DNA of 64,000 bases, taken from Oscillospiraceae bacterium. Its GTDB lineage: Bacteria; Bacillota; Clostridia; Oscillospirales; Acutalibacteraceae. The stretch covers positions 1-64,000 of the forward strand of contig JAISXG010000082.1 of the NCBI GenBank assembly GCA_031270605.1. The letters are read 5' to 3'. Below the pieces are notes generated by a model. It worked only from the letters and a program-made list of their open reading frames with translations, was not told where the DNA came from and did not search any database. Shown here one piece after another: positions 26,040 to 33,696 of this stretch (its first letter is position 1; every line of letters begins with the position of its first letter). The position numbers were made by a program, and so were the translations under genes.

Positions 26040-26957
26040 ATGGACTGGACGGAAATCATCATCCGCGTTCCGGCGGACGACGTCGACCGCGCGGGCGACA
26101 TCGCAAACATGACGGTGCCCTACGGCATTTATATTGAGGACTACCGCACCCTTGAGGAAGAGGCGATGGAAATCGCGCACATCGACCTCATTGACGAAGC
26201 GCTTTTGCAAAAAGACCGCAGCGTGGGGCTTGTGCATATTTATATTTCTCCCGAAGAAAATCCGCAGGAGGCTGTGCAGTTTCTGCGCGAGCGGTTTTCG
26301 GCCGAAAAAATAGAGCATGAAATCGAGCAGGCGGCCTGCAGAAATGAGGACTGGGAAAACAATTGGAGGGCCTTTTTTCACCCCATGCCCGTGGGCGAGC
26401 GGCTGCTGATCCGTCCGGTTTGGGAAGAGGTCTCAGACGCGGGCGGCAGGGTGATCCTTGATTTGGAGCCGGGGCTTGCCTTCGGCACGGGCACCCATGA
26501 AACCACGCGGCTGTGCATGGAGGCGCTCGAGCCTTATGTGAACGAGAACGCCGAGGTGCTCGACGTCGGCTGCGGCAGCGGTATTCTCTCAGTCGCGGCG
26601 CTGCTGTTGGGCGCAAAAAACGCCACAGGGGTGGACATTGACAAAATCGCCGTGCGCACGGCGCGTGAGAACGGTGAGCGCAATGGCTTTTGCGAGCCGC
26701 AATACAAAGTGCTCCACGGCAGCCTGACAGACGAGGTTACCGGCCGATATGACCTTGTGCTTGCGAATATCGTTGCGGACGCGATCATCCTGCTCTCAAA
26801 AAATGTGCGGCAGTTCATGAGGCCGGGCGCGGTGTATATCGTTTCGGGCATTATTGACCTGCGCGAGAGCGAGGTTGCCGCGGCGCTCAAAGAAAGCGGC
26901 TTTCAAATCCTGAAACGCTTTGAAGAGTCCGGCTGGCTTTGCTTTGTCTGCGCATAG
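26040..26957 (+). CDS. prmA: Ribosomal protein L11 methyltransferase
   Basis: A 305-residue PrmA, full length. The N-terminal substrate domain (about 1-105) precedes a class I SAM methyltransferase: LDLEPGLAFGTGTHETTRLC, VLDVGCGSGILSVAA, GVDIDKIAV and DLVLANIVADAI. It trimethylates lysines and the N-terminus of ribosomal protein L11. It lies 12 bases after DUF2804. The usual RsmE partner is not downstream; instead an AT-rich foreign-looking gene follows. Confidence 0.95.
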   Translation: MDWTEIIIRVPADDVDRAGDIANMTVPYGIYIEDYRTLEEEAMEIAHIDLIDEALLQKDRSVGLVHIYISPEENPQEAVQFLRERFSAEKIEHEIEQAACRNEDWENNWRAFFHPMPVGERLLIRPVWEEVSDAGGRVILDLEPGLAFGTGTHETTRLCMEALEPYVNENAEVLDVGCGSGILSVAALLLGAKNATGVDIDKIAVRTARENGERNGFCEPQYKVLHGSLTDEVTGRYDLVLANIVADAIILLSKNVRQFMRPGAVYIVSGIIDLRESEVAAALKESGFQILKRFEESGWLCFVCA

Positions 26958-27013
26958 ATATAGTTGTTAGTGTTTTAGAGTCGTATTTACTCCCATCGAA
27001 AGGAGGGAACAAC

Positions 27014-28051
27014 ATGAAAATTGAAATTGGCGAATCTCTCATGCTGTCTTGGCTAAGACATGTAAAAGAGTGCCGAATCGTGCAAACGAACTGGAAAGCG
27101 TCCCCTAGATGGGAGCTTCAGAACAGAGATATTTTAGAAAACCTTATGGAACGGTCTTCCGCATTCTTTCAATCAAAATATGGTTATAACTTATACAAAG
27201 GCAATAGTGGCCTGCCGCAAATGATTACACAGGCAGAAATAGATGTTTTGGGCATCTCTTTTGACGCTGACAGCATAAAAAGTTATGCTGTTGATGTGGC
27301 GTTTCACGAAGCTGGCTTAAACTATGGTGCCAAAGAAGAAACAGTTTCTCGAGTTGTAAAAAAATATATCAGAACTGCAATGTGCTTATCTGGTTATTAT
27401 GGTTTTGATACAGGCTCAATTATTTTTGCTTCACCAAAAATCAATCCTTCAATTATGGAAGCTATAAATATGTGTGTTTCTGATATTTTAAATGTTTTAC
27501 ATGAATCTGGTCTGAACTTTGATATTCGTATTATTGCAAATGAGGCTTTCAGTGACCAGATATTAAAGCCTGTTTTAAGTGCGCTTGGTGATGTGTCGGA
27601 TACATCTGAGTTATTCATGCGCAGTTTGCAAATGTATAATCTATTTTCTGATAAAAAACCGGCAAAAGACAGTGTAAAAAAATCGGTTTCTCCTTATAGA
27701 ATTTCTCCCGCTCTTGATAAAATAGAGCAGGATAGTCTTTCGGGGCTTGATGAAATGAAAATTGGAGCCATCGTAAGAAATACTTTTAGCAGAATGTTGG
27801 AGGATGGAAAAGCTTCAGAACACGAAATATCCTTGATGCAAACAAAAGAATATTCAAAGGAAACCTTTGACATTCAATATCCTTTGCTCGTCAAAGCAGA
27901 AAAAACAGATGGATCCAGCCCTCCAAGATATTATAGTTCATCTATTAAGATTAATAATGAGAATTATTTTTTATGTTCTGAATGGTTTGAAGTTCCTGCG
28001 AATAATGACAGGCCTTATCTTATGAAATGGATTGCATTACATATGAAATAA
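27014..28051 (+). CDS. AT-rich orphan protein, possible nuclease-like or defence gene
   Basis: A 345-residue protein with base and codon use far more AT-rich than its neighbours prmA and argS, indicating transfer. AAAGGAGGG lies 6 bases before the ATG. Residues 73-100 read ITQAEIDVLGI, then YAVDVAFHEAGLNYG, acidic positions spaced as in some PD-(D/E)xK nucleases, but the lysine of that motif is not evident. The C-terminus (RYYSSSIKINNENYFLCSEWFE, split here as a winged-helix-like RYY...LCSEW motif) resembles a small domain found on various restriction-associated proteins. Function unknown; defence role is inference. It is followed by an array of hairpins. Confidence 0.7.
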   Translation: MKIEIGESLMLSWLRHVKECRIVQTNWKASPRWELQNRDILENLMERSSAFFQSKYGYNLYKGNSGLPQMITQAEIDVLGISFDADSIKSYAVDVAFHEAGLNYGAKEETVSRVVKKYIRTAMCLSGYYGFDTGSIIFASPKINPSIMEAINMCVSDILNVLHESGLNFDIRIIANEAFSDQILKPVLSALGDVSDTSELFMRSLQMYNLFSDKKPAKDSVKKSVSPYRISPALDKIEQDSLSGLDEMKIGAIVRNTFSRMLEDGKASEHEISLMQTKEYSKETFDIQYPLLVKAEKTDGSSPPRYYSSSIKINNENYFLCSEWFEVPANNDRPYLMKWIALHMK

Positions 28052-28096
28052 ATTAACAGTCAGATATGAATGATATCATGATTTTATCATATATAA

Positions 28097-28344
28097 TGTT
28101 CACTGAACAAACACCGTTTGCGAACGGTGTTTGCAAAAATGAAGCGAAAGCTTCATTTTTGGCACCAAAACCCTTGGTTTTGGTGTACGTTCCATTGATT
28201 CCATGCCTGCTTCGAGGGACGGTTGTTAAACATGTTGTCCCTCGAAGTGCAAGGTTATTAAGCCAAAAGGCTTAAAAACCTTGCACCTGAACAAAACAAA
28301 AAACACTTCAAAGGTTGATCATGATAGATTTTTGCTTTGTTCAG
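28097..28344 (+). repeat. Array of consecutive hairpins
   Basis: Five perfect or near-perfect hairpins follow one another: 28108-28133 (ACACCGTT stem), 28135-28160 (AAAAATGAAG stem), 28163-28185 (CACCAAAAC stem), 28210-28247 (CTTCGAGGGAC stem) and 28247-28286 (TGCAAGGTT stem with inner TTAAGCC). CTGAACAAA at 28103 and again at 28287 can each pair with TTTGTTCAG at 28336-28344. No open frame covers it. It ends 40 bases before argS. It could be a structured RNA, a non-autonomous element, or a terminator cluster. Confidence 0.7.
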
Positions 28345-28384
28345 CAGGCATTATATAAAGCTTTTGGAAAGGGCAGATTTTTGT

Positions 28385-30148
28385 ATGGAATCCATTATTC
28401 ATCAGTTATCAGAGCTTGTGGGCGGCGCGTTTGCGCAGTGCGGCTATGAGCCGCGGCTTGGCGCGGTGACGCTTTCAGACCGCATGGACCTTTGCCAGTT
28501 TCAGTGCAACGGCGCGTTCGAGGGCGCGAAGCTGTATCGAAAAGCGCCCGTCGCCATTGCGGGCGAGGTTGCGGCGGCGCTTGCGGAAAATGATATTTTT
28601 CAAAAAGCCGAGGCGGTTCCCCCGGGGTTTCTCAATTTGACTGTAACAGACGCGTTTCTGCTCGAAGCGGTTGCCGCCGTTGCTGCCGACGGGCACGCGG
28701 GCATTGCGCAGGCGGGGCACAACGAAACGATTGTGCTTGACTACGGCGGGCCGAACATCGCAAAGCCCCTGCATATCGGCCATTTGCGCGCCGCGATTAT
28801 CGGCGAGGCGCTCAAACGCATTGCGCGTGCGGCGGGCTACACCGTCATCAGTGACGTGCACCTTGGCGACTGGGGCCTGCAAATGGGCCTTGTGATCGCG
28901 GAGCTTTCAGAACGCTTCCCCGAGTGGGTCTGCTTTGCGGACGGATTTGACAGTGCCGAAGCGCTTGATTTGCCCCTTGACGTTGACATGCTCAATGAAA
29001 TTTATCCCTTTGCCAGCAAAAAAAGCAAAGAGGACGAAGCGTTTGCCGAAAAGGCGCACAACGTCACCCTTGCGCTGCAAACAGGTCACAGGGGCTACCG
29101 CGCGGTGTGGGAAGCCCTCATTCGCGTGTCAGCCGCCGACCTGAAAGAGAGCTATGAAAAGCTGGGCGTGACCTTTGACTATTGGTACGGCGAGAGCGAC
29201 GCGGAGCCGTATATTGAGCCGATGGTGAACATTTTAAAGGAAAAGAATCTGTTATATTTAAGCGACGGCGCGCAGGTGGTGGACGTTGCCGAAGAGAGCG
29301 ACAAGTCACCCGTGCCACCCGTGATTATCAAAAAATCCGACAACTCGAACATCTATGCCACAACCGACCTCGCCACGATTTTGCAGCGCGCCCATGATTT
29401 TTCGCCCGACCGCATCTGGTATGTGGTGGACAAGCGGCAGGGCCTGCACTTCACGCAGGTGTTCCGCTGCGCGAAAAAGGCGGGGCTTGTGCCGGAAAGC
29501 ACCGAGCTTTCGCACCTTGGCTTCGGCACCATGAACGGCAGCGACGGCAAGCCCTATAAGACCCGTGACGGCGGGGTCATGCGGCTTTCTGACCTGATTG
29601 AAACCGTCACCGAGGCGGCCTATGAAAAAATCGGGCAGTCAGAATATGCCAACGCCGAAGAAAAGCGTGAGAACGCAAAAAAAATCGGCATCGCGGCCAT
29701 CAAATTCGGCGACCTTGTGAACCACCGCTCGAAGGATTATATTTTTGACATTGACAAATTCCTTTCATTTGAGGGCAAGAGCGGAACTTATCTGCTCTAT
29801 ACCGTCACCCGCATCAACTCCATTCTGCGCAAAGCGGGAACGGAAGAATCCGCCGCCCCCTTTGACACAAAGCAGGTGTTTTCAGACGCGGAGCGCGCGC
29901 TGTATCTTGCCGTTTTGATGACGACCGAGGCGTTTCGCCTTGCATTGCAGGAAAAGGCGCCAAACTATGTTTGTGAAAACGCATATCTTCTGGCGACGCT
30001 GTTTTCGGCGTTTTATCATGATTCGCATATTCTGAACGAAGCCGACGCGGAAAAGAAGGCCGCGTGGCTCTCCCTTTGCGTGCTCGTGCGCCGTTTGCTG
30101 CTTTTGCACCTTGATGTGCTGGGTATAGAAGCGGTTGACAGAATGTAA
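28385..30148 (+). CDS. argS: Arginyl-tRNA synthetase
   Basis: A 587-residue class I arginyl-tRNA synthetase. The N-terminal Add-1 domain (about 1-110) precedes GPNIAKPLHIGHLR with the HIGH signature; the KMSKS counterpart is degenerate (GKPYKTRDGGVMRL), as usual for ArgRS. The DALR anticodon-binding domain occupies the last 120 residues. It charges tRNA-Arg in the cytoplasm. The ATG at 28385 follows GGAAAGGG by 10-11 bases. The structured region at 28097-28344 lies directly upstream, yet shows no T-box sequence. Confidence 0.96.
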   Translation: MESIIHQLSELVGGAFAQCGYEPRLGAVTLSDRMDLCQFQCNGAFEGAKLYRKAPVAIAGEVAAALAENDIFQKAEAVPPGFLNLTVTDAFLLEAVAAVAADGHAGIAQAGHNETIVLDYGGPNIAKPLHIGHLRAAIIGEALKRIARAAGYTVISDVHLGDWGLQMGLVIAELSERFPEWVCFADGFDSAEALDLPLDVDMLNEIYPFASKKSKEDEAFAEKAHNVTLALQTGHRGYRAVWEALIRVSAADLKESYEKLGVTFDYWYGESDAEPYIEPMVNILKEKNLLYLSDGAQVVDVAEESDKSPVPPVIIKKSDNSNIYATTDLATILQRAHDFSPDRIWYVVDKRQGLHFTQVFRCAKKAGLVPESTELSHLGFGTMNGSDGKPYKTRDGGVMRLSDLIETVTEAAYEKIGQSEYANAEEKRENAKKIGIAAIKFGDLVNHRSKDYIFDIDKFLSFEGKSGTYLLYTVTRINSILRKAGTEESAAPFDTKQVFSDAERALYLAVLMTTEAFRLALQEKAPNYVCENAYLLATLFSAFYHDSHILNEADAEKKAAWLSLCVLVRRLLLLHLDVLGIEAVDRM

Positions 30149-30187
30149 CTGATATCCGCTTCGTGATATTTCGGAAGGACGATTGGT

Positions 30188-30541
30188 ATGACTTTTTTGT
30201 GTTACCCAAAATGCACTACCTGCCAAAAGGCCGAACAGTGGCTGCAATCCCGGAGGGTTGATTATATGTTCCGCGACATCAAAACCCAAAACCCCACAAA
30301 AGCCGAGCTGCGCGAATGGCACGAGAAAAGCGGCCTGCCGTTAAAGCGATTTTTCAACACCAGCGGTTTGCAGTACCGTGCGTTGGAGCTGAAAGAAAAG
30401 CTGCCCGCAATGAGTGAAGACGAACAGTTTGCCTTGCTTTCGAAAGACGGCATGCTTGTCAAGCGCCCGGTGCTCATCGCAGACGGATTTGTGCTGGTCG
30501 GCTTCAAACAGGCAGAATGGGAAAAGGCGTTGCCGCAATAA
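30188..30541 (+). CDS. ArsC/Spx-family thiol protein
   Basis: A 117-residue thioredoxin-fold protein of the ArsC family. YPKCTTCQKA gives a CxxC pair (C9 and C12), as in Spx and MgsR, while KRPVLIADG is the family's conserved R-P loop. Bacterial members either reduce arsenate or, as Spx, bind RNA polymerase under oxidative stress. With no ars genes nearby and a CxxC motif the regulator or a general reductase is as likely as an arsenate reductase. It lies 39 bases after argS. Confidence 0.87.
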   Translation: MTFLCYPKCTTCQKAEQWLQSRRVDYMFRDIKTQNPTKAELREWHEKSGLPLKRFFNTSGLQYRALELKEKLPAMSEDEQFALLSKDGMLVKRPVLIADGFVLVGFKQAEWEKALPQ

Positions 30542-30573
30542 AAAACATTCAACCTGAAAGAGAACAGATACAA

Positions 30574-30606
30574 AAAGCAATCAACCTTGCGTCGATTGCT
30601 TTCTTT
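30574..30606 (+). terminator. Terminator after the ArsC-like gene
   Basis: AAAGCAATC and GATTGCTTT form a 9-bp stem with an 11-base loop and are followed by CTTTT. It lies 32 bases after the stop codon. Confidence 0.8.
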
Positions 30607-30667
30607 TATTTCTGCGGTATACTGTTTTTGAAACGTTTCAACATTCGAACGAAAGGCGGAAAAAACT

Positions 30668-31201
30668 ATGCCGTTAAATTATCAAAAAATAGGTGACACT
30701 ATCTCATCTCTCCGCAAAATAAAAAACATGACGCAGAGCGATTTAGGCGAGCGGCTGCACATTTCGTTTCAGGCCATTTCAAAATGGGAGCGGGGCGAAG
30801 CCCTGCCCGACACCGCGACACTGGTTGATTTGGCGCAAGTCTTGGAAACTACGGTTGATCACATCCTAAACGGCGGTGAGCGCACCGTTGTGTATAAGGG
30901 CAAAAAAACAGCGGCGGATATGCGTGAAGGGCTGAAGTGCTTTGCGCGCTTCGGCGATAAAGTGGGAAAGGAAAACAGCATTTACCGCTATGCTGTTGAG
31001 GGGCTGAGCGAGAAGATGCACACAGAAATTGCACCCATGCTTGAAGACGGATTTCTATTTGAATGCTTGCTTGCCGAAACAGTGATTCAAAACATTATTG
31101 CGGGATATTATTTTGACATGCACGAAGTCAGGCTGGCTTTTTCGCACGAAAAATGGTATGCTGTGGTACAGGAGTATGCTGAAAAATACGGTTTAAAATA
31201 A
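30668..31201 (+). CDS. XRE-family transcriptional regulator
   Basis: A 177-residue protein with an N-terminal Cro/C1-type helix-turn-helix (about residues 7-62: MTQSDLGERLHISFQAISKWERG, read as MTQSDLGERL plus ISFQAISKWERG). The rest is a helical domain of unknown ligand. The predicted promoter (TTGCTT, 16 bases, TATACT near 30597-30624) lies within and after the preceding terminator. Targets unknown; it may control the TraX-like gene that starts 28 bases downstream. Confidence 0.87.
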   Translation: MPLNYQKIGDTISSLRKIKNMTQSDLGERLHISFQAISKWERGEALPDTATLVDLAQVLETTVDHILNGGERTVVYKGKKTAADMREGLKCFARFGDKVGKENSIYRYAVEGLSEKMHTEIAPMLEDGFLFECLLAETVIQNIIAGYYFDMHEVRLAFSHEKWYAVVQEYAEKYGLK

Positions 31202-31229
31202 AACTTATCAAGCAAGAGGGGCGGTTGCG

Positions 31230-31958
31230 ATGAGCGGAACAGCGTTGAAATACCTCATGATGGTTCTCATGGTGCTTGACCACATCCGTTATTTTGTGCC
31301 GCGCGAGGTGTGGCTGGTGTTTCATGTCGCGTCGCGCTGCGTTGCCGCCTTTTTTGCCTTTATGGCCGTTGAGGGCTTCATCCACACAGGCAGCCAAATA
31401 AAATATATCCGCCGCCTGTTTGTCTGGGCGGGGCTGATGTTTGCGGGCAACACACTGCTCAACGAGGTGATCATTCGTGACGCGCAGTATGAGGTGCGGA
31501 ACAACATCTTTCTCACCCTTGCTTTCGGCGTGCTGATCTTGTATTTGCTGGAAATGTCTTTTCACGTTGCGCGGGGGGCGAAGAGGACCGCCGTGCTCTT
31601 TTGTGCCGCGGTGCTGTTTTTGCTTGCGTTTTTCGTTGCGGAGGGTGGTTTTTTCATCCCCATATTCATGGTGATCACCTATTCTTGCCGCGAAAATAAA
31701 AAGCTGCGCAACTTGCTGTATTGTGCGCTGTCAGCCTTTGTGTTTTTATTGGAGTTTTCGTTGGCGGAAGGGCCCTTCACAAGCTTTTGGGACAGGCTCT
31801 ATTATGTCAATTTCTTATTCATTATCTTCTTGCCGTTTGCTTATCTTTATAACGGCAAGCGCGGCAAGGCCACAAAATTCACGAAATACTCATTTTATAT
31901 TTTTTATCCGCTCCACCTTTGGCTGATTGCGCTGATTGCGTGGCGGCTTCAGGCATAA
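31230..31958 (+). CDS. TraX-like membrane protein
   Basis: A 242-residue protein with about eight transmembrane helices. The opening SGTALKYLMMVLMVLDHI and FHVASRCVAAFFAFMAVEGF, with the final KYSFYIFYPLHLWLIALI, are typical of the TraX/acyltransferase-3-like family. F-plasmid TraX acetylates pilin; chromosomal relatives in Firmicutes probably acetylate envelope components. It is 28 bases after the XRE gene. It shares a bidirectional terminator with the oppositely oriented lipoprotein gene. Confidence 0.85.
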   Translation: MSGTALKYLMMVLMVLDHIRYFVPREVWLVFHVASRCVAAFFAFMAVEGFIHTGSQIKYIRRLFVWAGLMFAGNTLLNEVIIRDAQYEVRNNIFLTLAFGVLILYLLEMSFHVARGAKRTAVLFCAAVLFLLAFFVAEGGFFIPIFMVITYSCRENKKLRNLLYCALSAFVFLLEFSLAEGPFTSFWDRLYYVNFLFIIFLPFAYLYNGKRGKATKFTKYSFYIFYPLHLWLIALIAWRLQA

Positions 31959-31990
31959 AAAAAGCCCTTCTTCTCGGAGGGCCTTTGTTG
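31957..31990. terminator. Bidirectional terminator between converging genes
   Basis: AAAGCCCT pairs with AGGGCCTTT (one bulge) around a 9-base loop, with an A7 tract on one side (T7 on the minus strand) and T-rich sequence on the other. Confidence 0.8.
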
Positions 31991-31998
31991 TGGATCGC

Positions 31999-32877
31999 TT
32001 ACCACTCAACTTCCCACTTTTCTTGATATTGCAGGCCGAGCTTTGCGTTGTTCACCTTGATAATAACTGCTGCGGTCACTTTTGCAAACTCCATCGTGCT
32101 CGGGAGCGTTTGGTCGAGATAGGTCATGTTGCCGGTGGCCTTGTCAATTTTGCAGGTCAGCGAAGCGTCGAAATAAGAGTTTTTCATGCCCTCAAGGCTT
32201 ACCATTGAGCCTGCCGCGCCGGTCACCTGATCAACGTCGACAATGTTAAATGTTGTGCCCACCTTGCCGCCGCCGAACGGGGGGTCCACGTCGGGGCTGC
32301 TCATGGAGGAATTCATTTTGATTGTGATCTCATACTCGCTGCCCAGGTCCTTGCATTCCGCCGTGTCGATCATGCCGGCGGCAAGATTGCAGGTTGCCGA
32401 TTTGTTGGGCGGGAAGTGCGCCACATAATCAGCAGGGGTGCTGTAGGTGACCTTTGTTGTGTCCTCTTTTAAAAATTGCCCCATCAAGGACTGCGCAATG
32501 CTGCTGATGGCGTCGTTGTTGCCAATTTCAACAATGCTTTGATAATTCGTGTTGTTGACATAAACCTTTGAAATACTTTTTGCGCTTGTTTTCACCTTGT
32601 TGACCGCCGCGGCATAATATTTGGCAATCTCTTCTTTGGTTTCAGGCTTTTTTGCCGCTGCCTGTGTGGTGTTCTGCGCGGTTGTAGTTGCGCCCGCAGG
32701 GAGGGTTGCCTCCTCTGAGGTTGTTTCGGCTGCCTGCGTTTCTGAGGGCTGCTCTTGGCTTGTGCCCTCCGGCAGGGTGGTCGTTGTTTCGGGCTCCTCT
32801 TTTGTGCAGGCTGCAAGGGAAAAGATGGAGCACATCGCCAGAATTATGGAGATGCGTTTCAAAATGGTGCGTTTCAT
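31999..32877 (-). CDS. Lipoprotein of unknown function
   Basis: A 292-residue lipoprotein. The signal peptide ends in the lipobox SLAAC (Cys at about residue 24); a Thr/Glu/Ala-rich linker of about 50 residues then lifts the folded domain from the membrane. The mature domain is beta-rich (FGGGKVGTTFNIVDVDQV, KATGNMTYLDQT) and resembles no family I can name. AGGAGG lies 6 bases before the ATG at 32877. It has a clear promoter upstream and converges on the TraX-like gene. Confidence 0.85.
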   Translation of the reverse strand: MKRTILKRISIILAMCSIFSLAACTKEEPETTTTLPEGTSQEQPSETQAAETTSEEATLPAGATTTAQNTTQAAAKKPETKEEIAKYYAAAVNKVKTSAKSISKVYVNNTNYQSIVEIGNNDAISSIAQSLMGQFLKEDTTKVTYSTPADYVAHFPPNKSATCNLAAGMIDTAECKDLGSEYEITIKMNSSMSSPDVDPPFGGGKVGTTFNIVDVDQVTGAAGSMVSLEGMKNSYFDASLTCKIDKATGNMTYLDQTLPSTMEFAKVTAAVIIKVNNAKLGLQYQEKWEVEW

Positions 32878-32939
32878 GTTTCCTCCTACTGATAAAGACA
32901 AGGTGCCTTTATCTCTCTGACTGACTATATTTAACATTG

Positions 32940-32969
32940 ATTTTACCCCAATATATGCCGCGGTGTCAA
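32940..32969 (-). promoter_or_regulatory. Promoter of the lipoprotein gene
   Basis: On the minus strand a perfect TTGACA and TAAAAT with an 18-base spacer, about 60 bases before the start codon. Confidence 0.6.
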
Positions 32970-33028
32970 CTGTTTCACAGCAAAAAACGGTTGTTGTCAA
33001 AGATTTTTTGATATTATAATTTAAGTTC

Positions 33029-33057
33029 TTGCATTTTTGCTTGCAATCCTTTATAAT
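33029..33057 (+). promoter_or_regulatory. Promoter of the small secreted protein gene
   Basis: TTGCAT and a perfect TATAAT with a 17-base spacer, 44 bases before the start codon at 33102. Confidence 0.65.
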
Positions 33058-33101
33058 AAAGAGTATAAAAAAGATTTAAAAATGCATATGGAGGTAACTG
33101 T

Positions 33102-33575
33102 ATGAAACGTGTGATTTCCTTCCTGCTCGTTTTTGCCGCCCTGTTCGGCGTCTTTTCGGTCTGCGCTTATGCCGACGACGGAATCGGTTCTGTTTATTAT
33201 GTGACGCTTCCCGCTGAAAATGACAAATTCACCATTCAGCCTGCCGCGGGCTACAGCGTTTATGTTCCCGCCGGCCAGGCGTTTGAGTTCTATATTGAAC
33301 CCAAAGAGGGTTATTCGCTGAAGGCTGCCATTGTTTCTGTTGACGGCGCCATTTTCTACGAAACAGACACCATCGACGAATATTTCCCGGGCGGCCACCC
33401 CACAAGAAGGCAATACAGAATTGATTCTGTCACCAGCAACATGCAGGTTTTTGTGACCAATGTGACGACCGAGCGAAACGCAGACCTGTTTGAGTTCCTG
33501 ATTCAGTTCTTTAATCAAATCGTTGCCTTTTTCCAGGAGCTGTTCTCCGGCGGGGCTGCCGCGGCGATTGCTTGA
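33102..33575 (+). CDS. Small secreted protein with aromatic C-terminal helix
   Basis: A 157-residue exported protein. Residues 1-24 are a signal peptide (MKRVISFLLVFAALFG..., cleavage after AYA). The mature part looks like a small beta sandwich (VYVPAGQAFEFYIEP, KEGYSLKAAIVSVDG). The last 30 residues form an aromatic amphipathic helix (FLIQFFNQIVAFFQELF) that strongly recalls the end of the 1416-residue exported protein at 2394-6644. No family recognised. GGAGG lies 7 bases before the ATG. Monocistronic. Confidence 0.82.
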   Translation: MKRVISFLLVFAALFGVFSVCAYADDGIGSVYYVTLPAENDKFTIQPAAGYSVYVPAGQAFEFYIEPKEGYSLKAAIVSVDGAIFYETDTIDEYFPGGHPTRRQYRIDSVTSNMQVFVTNVTTERNADLFEFLIQFFNQIVAFFQELFSGGAAAAIA

Positions 33576-33634
33576 TTTGCATATAGAGCGGCGATTGACG
33601 CGCATGGCTTCAATTGCTGTTTGAGGGCATCCTC

Positions 33635-33667
33635 AAAAAACGGCCTCCGCTTGCGGGGTCGTTTTTT
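33635..33667 (+). terminator. Terminator after the small secreted protein gene
   Basis: AAAAAACG-GCC pairs with GGGTCGTTTTTT around a CCGCTTGC-type loop; the six T end the signal. Confidence 0.75.
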
Positions 33668-33696
33668 CAGTTGATTGTTAATAAATTGGAGTGGTG

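Noticed and set aside
25065..26381. A 438-codon open frame antisense to the DUF2804 and prmA genes
   Set aside because: It spans two well-supported genes on the other strand, and its product is a low-complexity shadow with no family signature.
28097..28344. A CRISPR array or retron RNA
   Set aside because: The hairpins differ from each other in sequence and spacing, there are no regular repeats and spacers, and no cas or reverse-transcriptase gene is adjacent.
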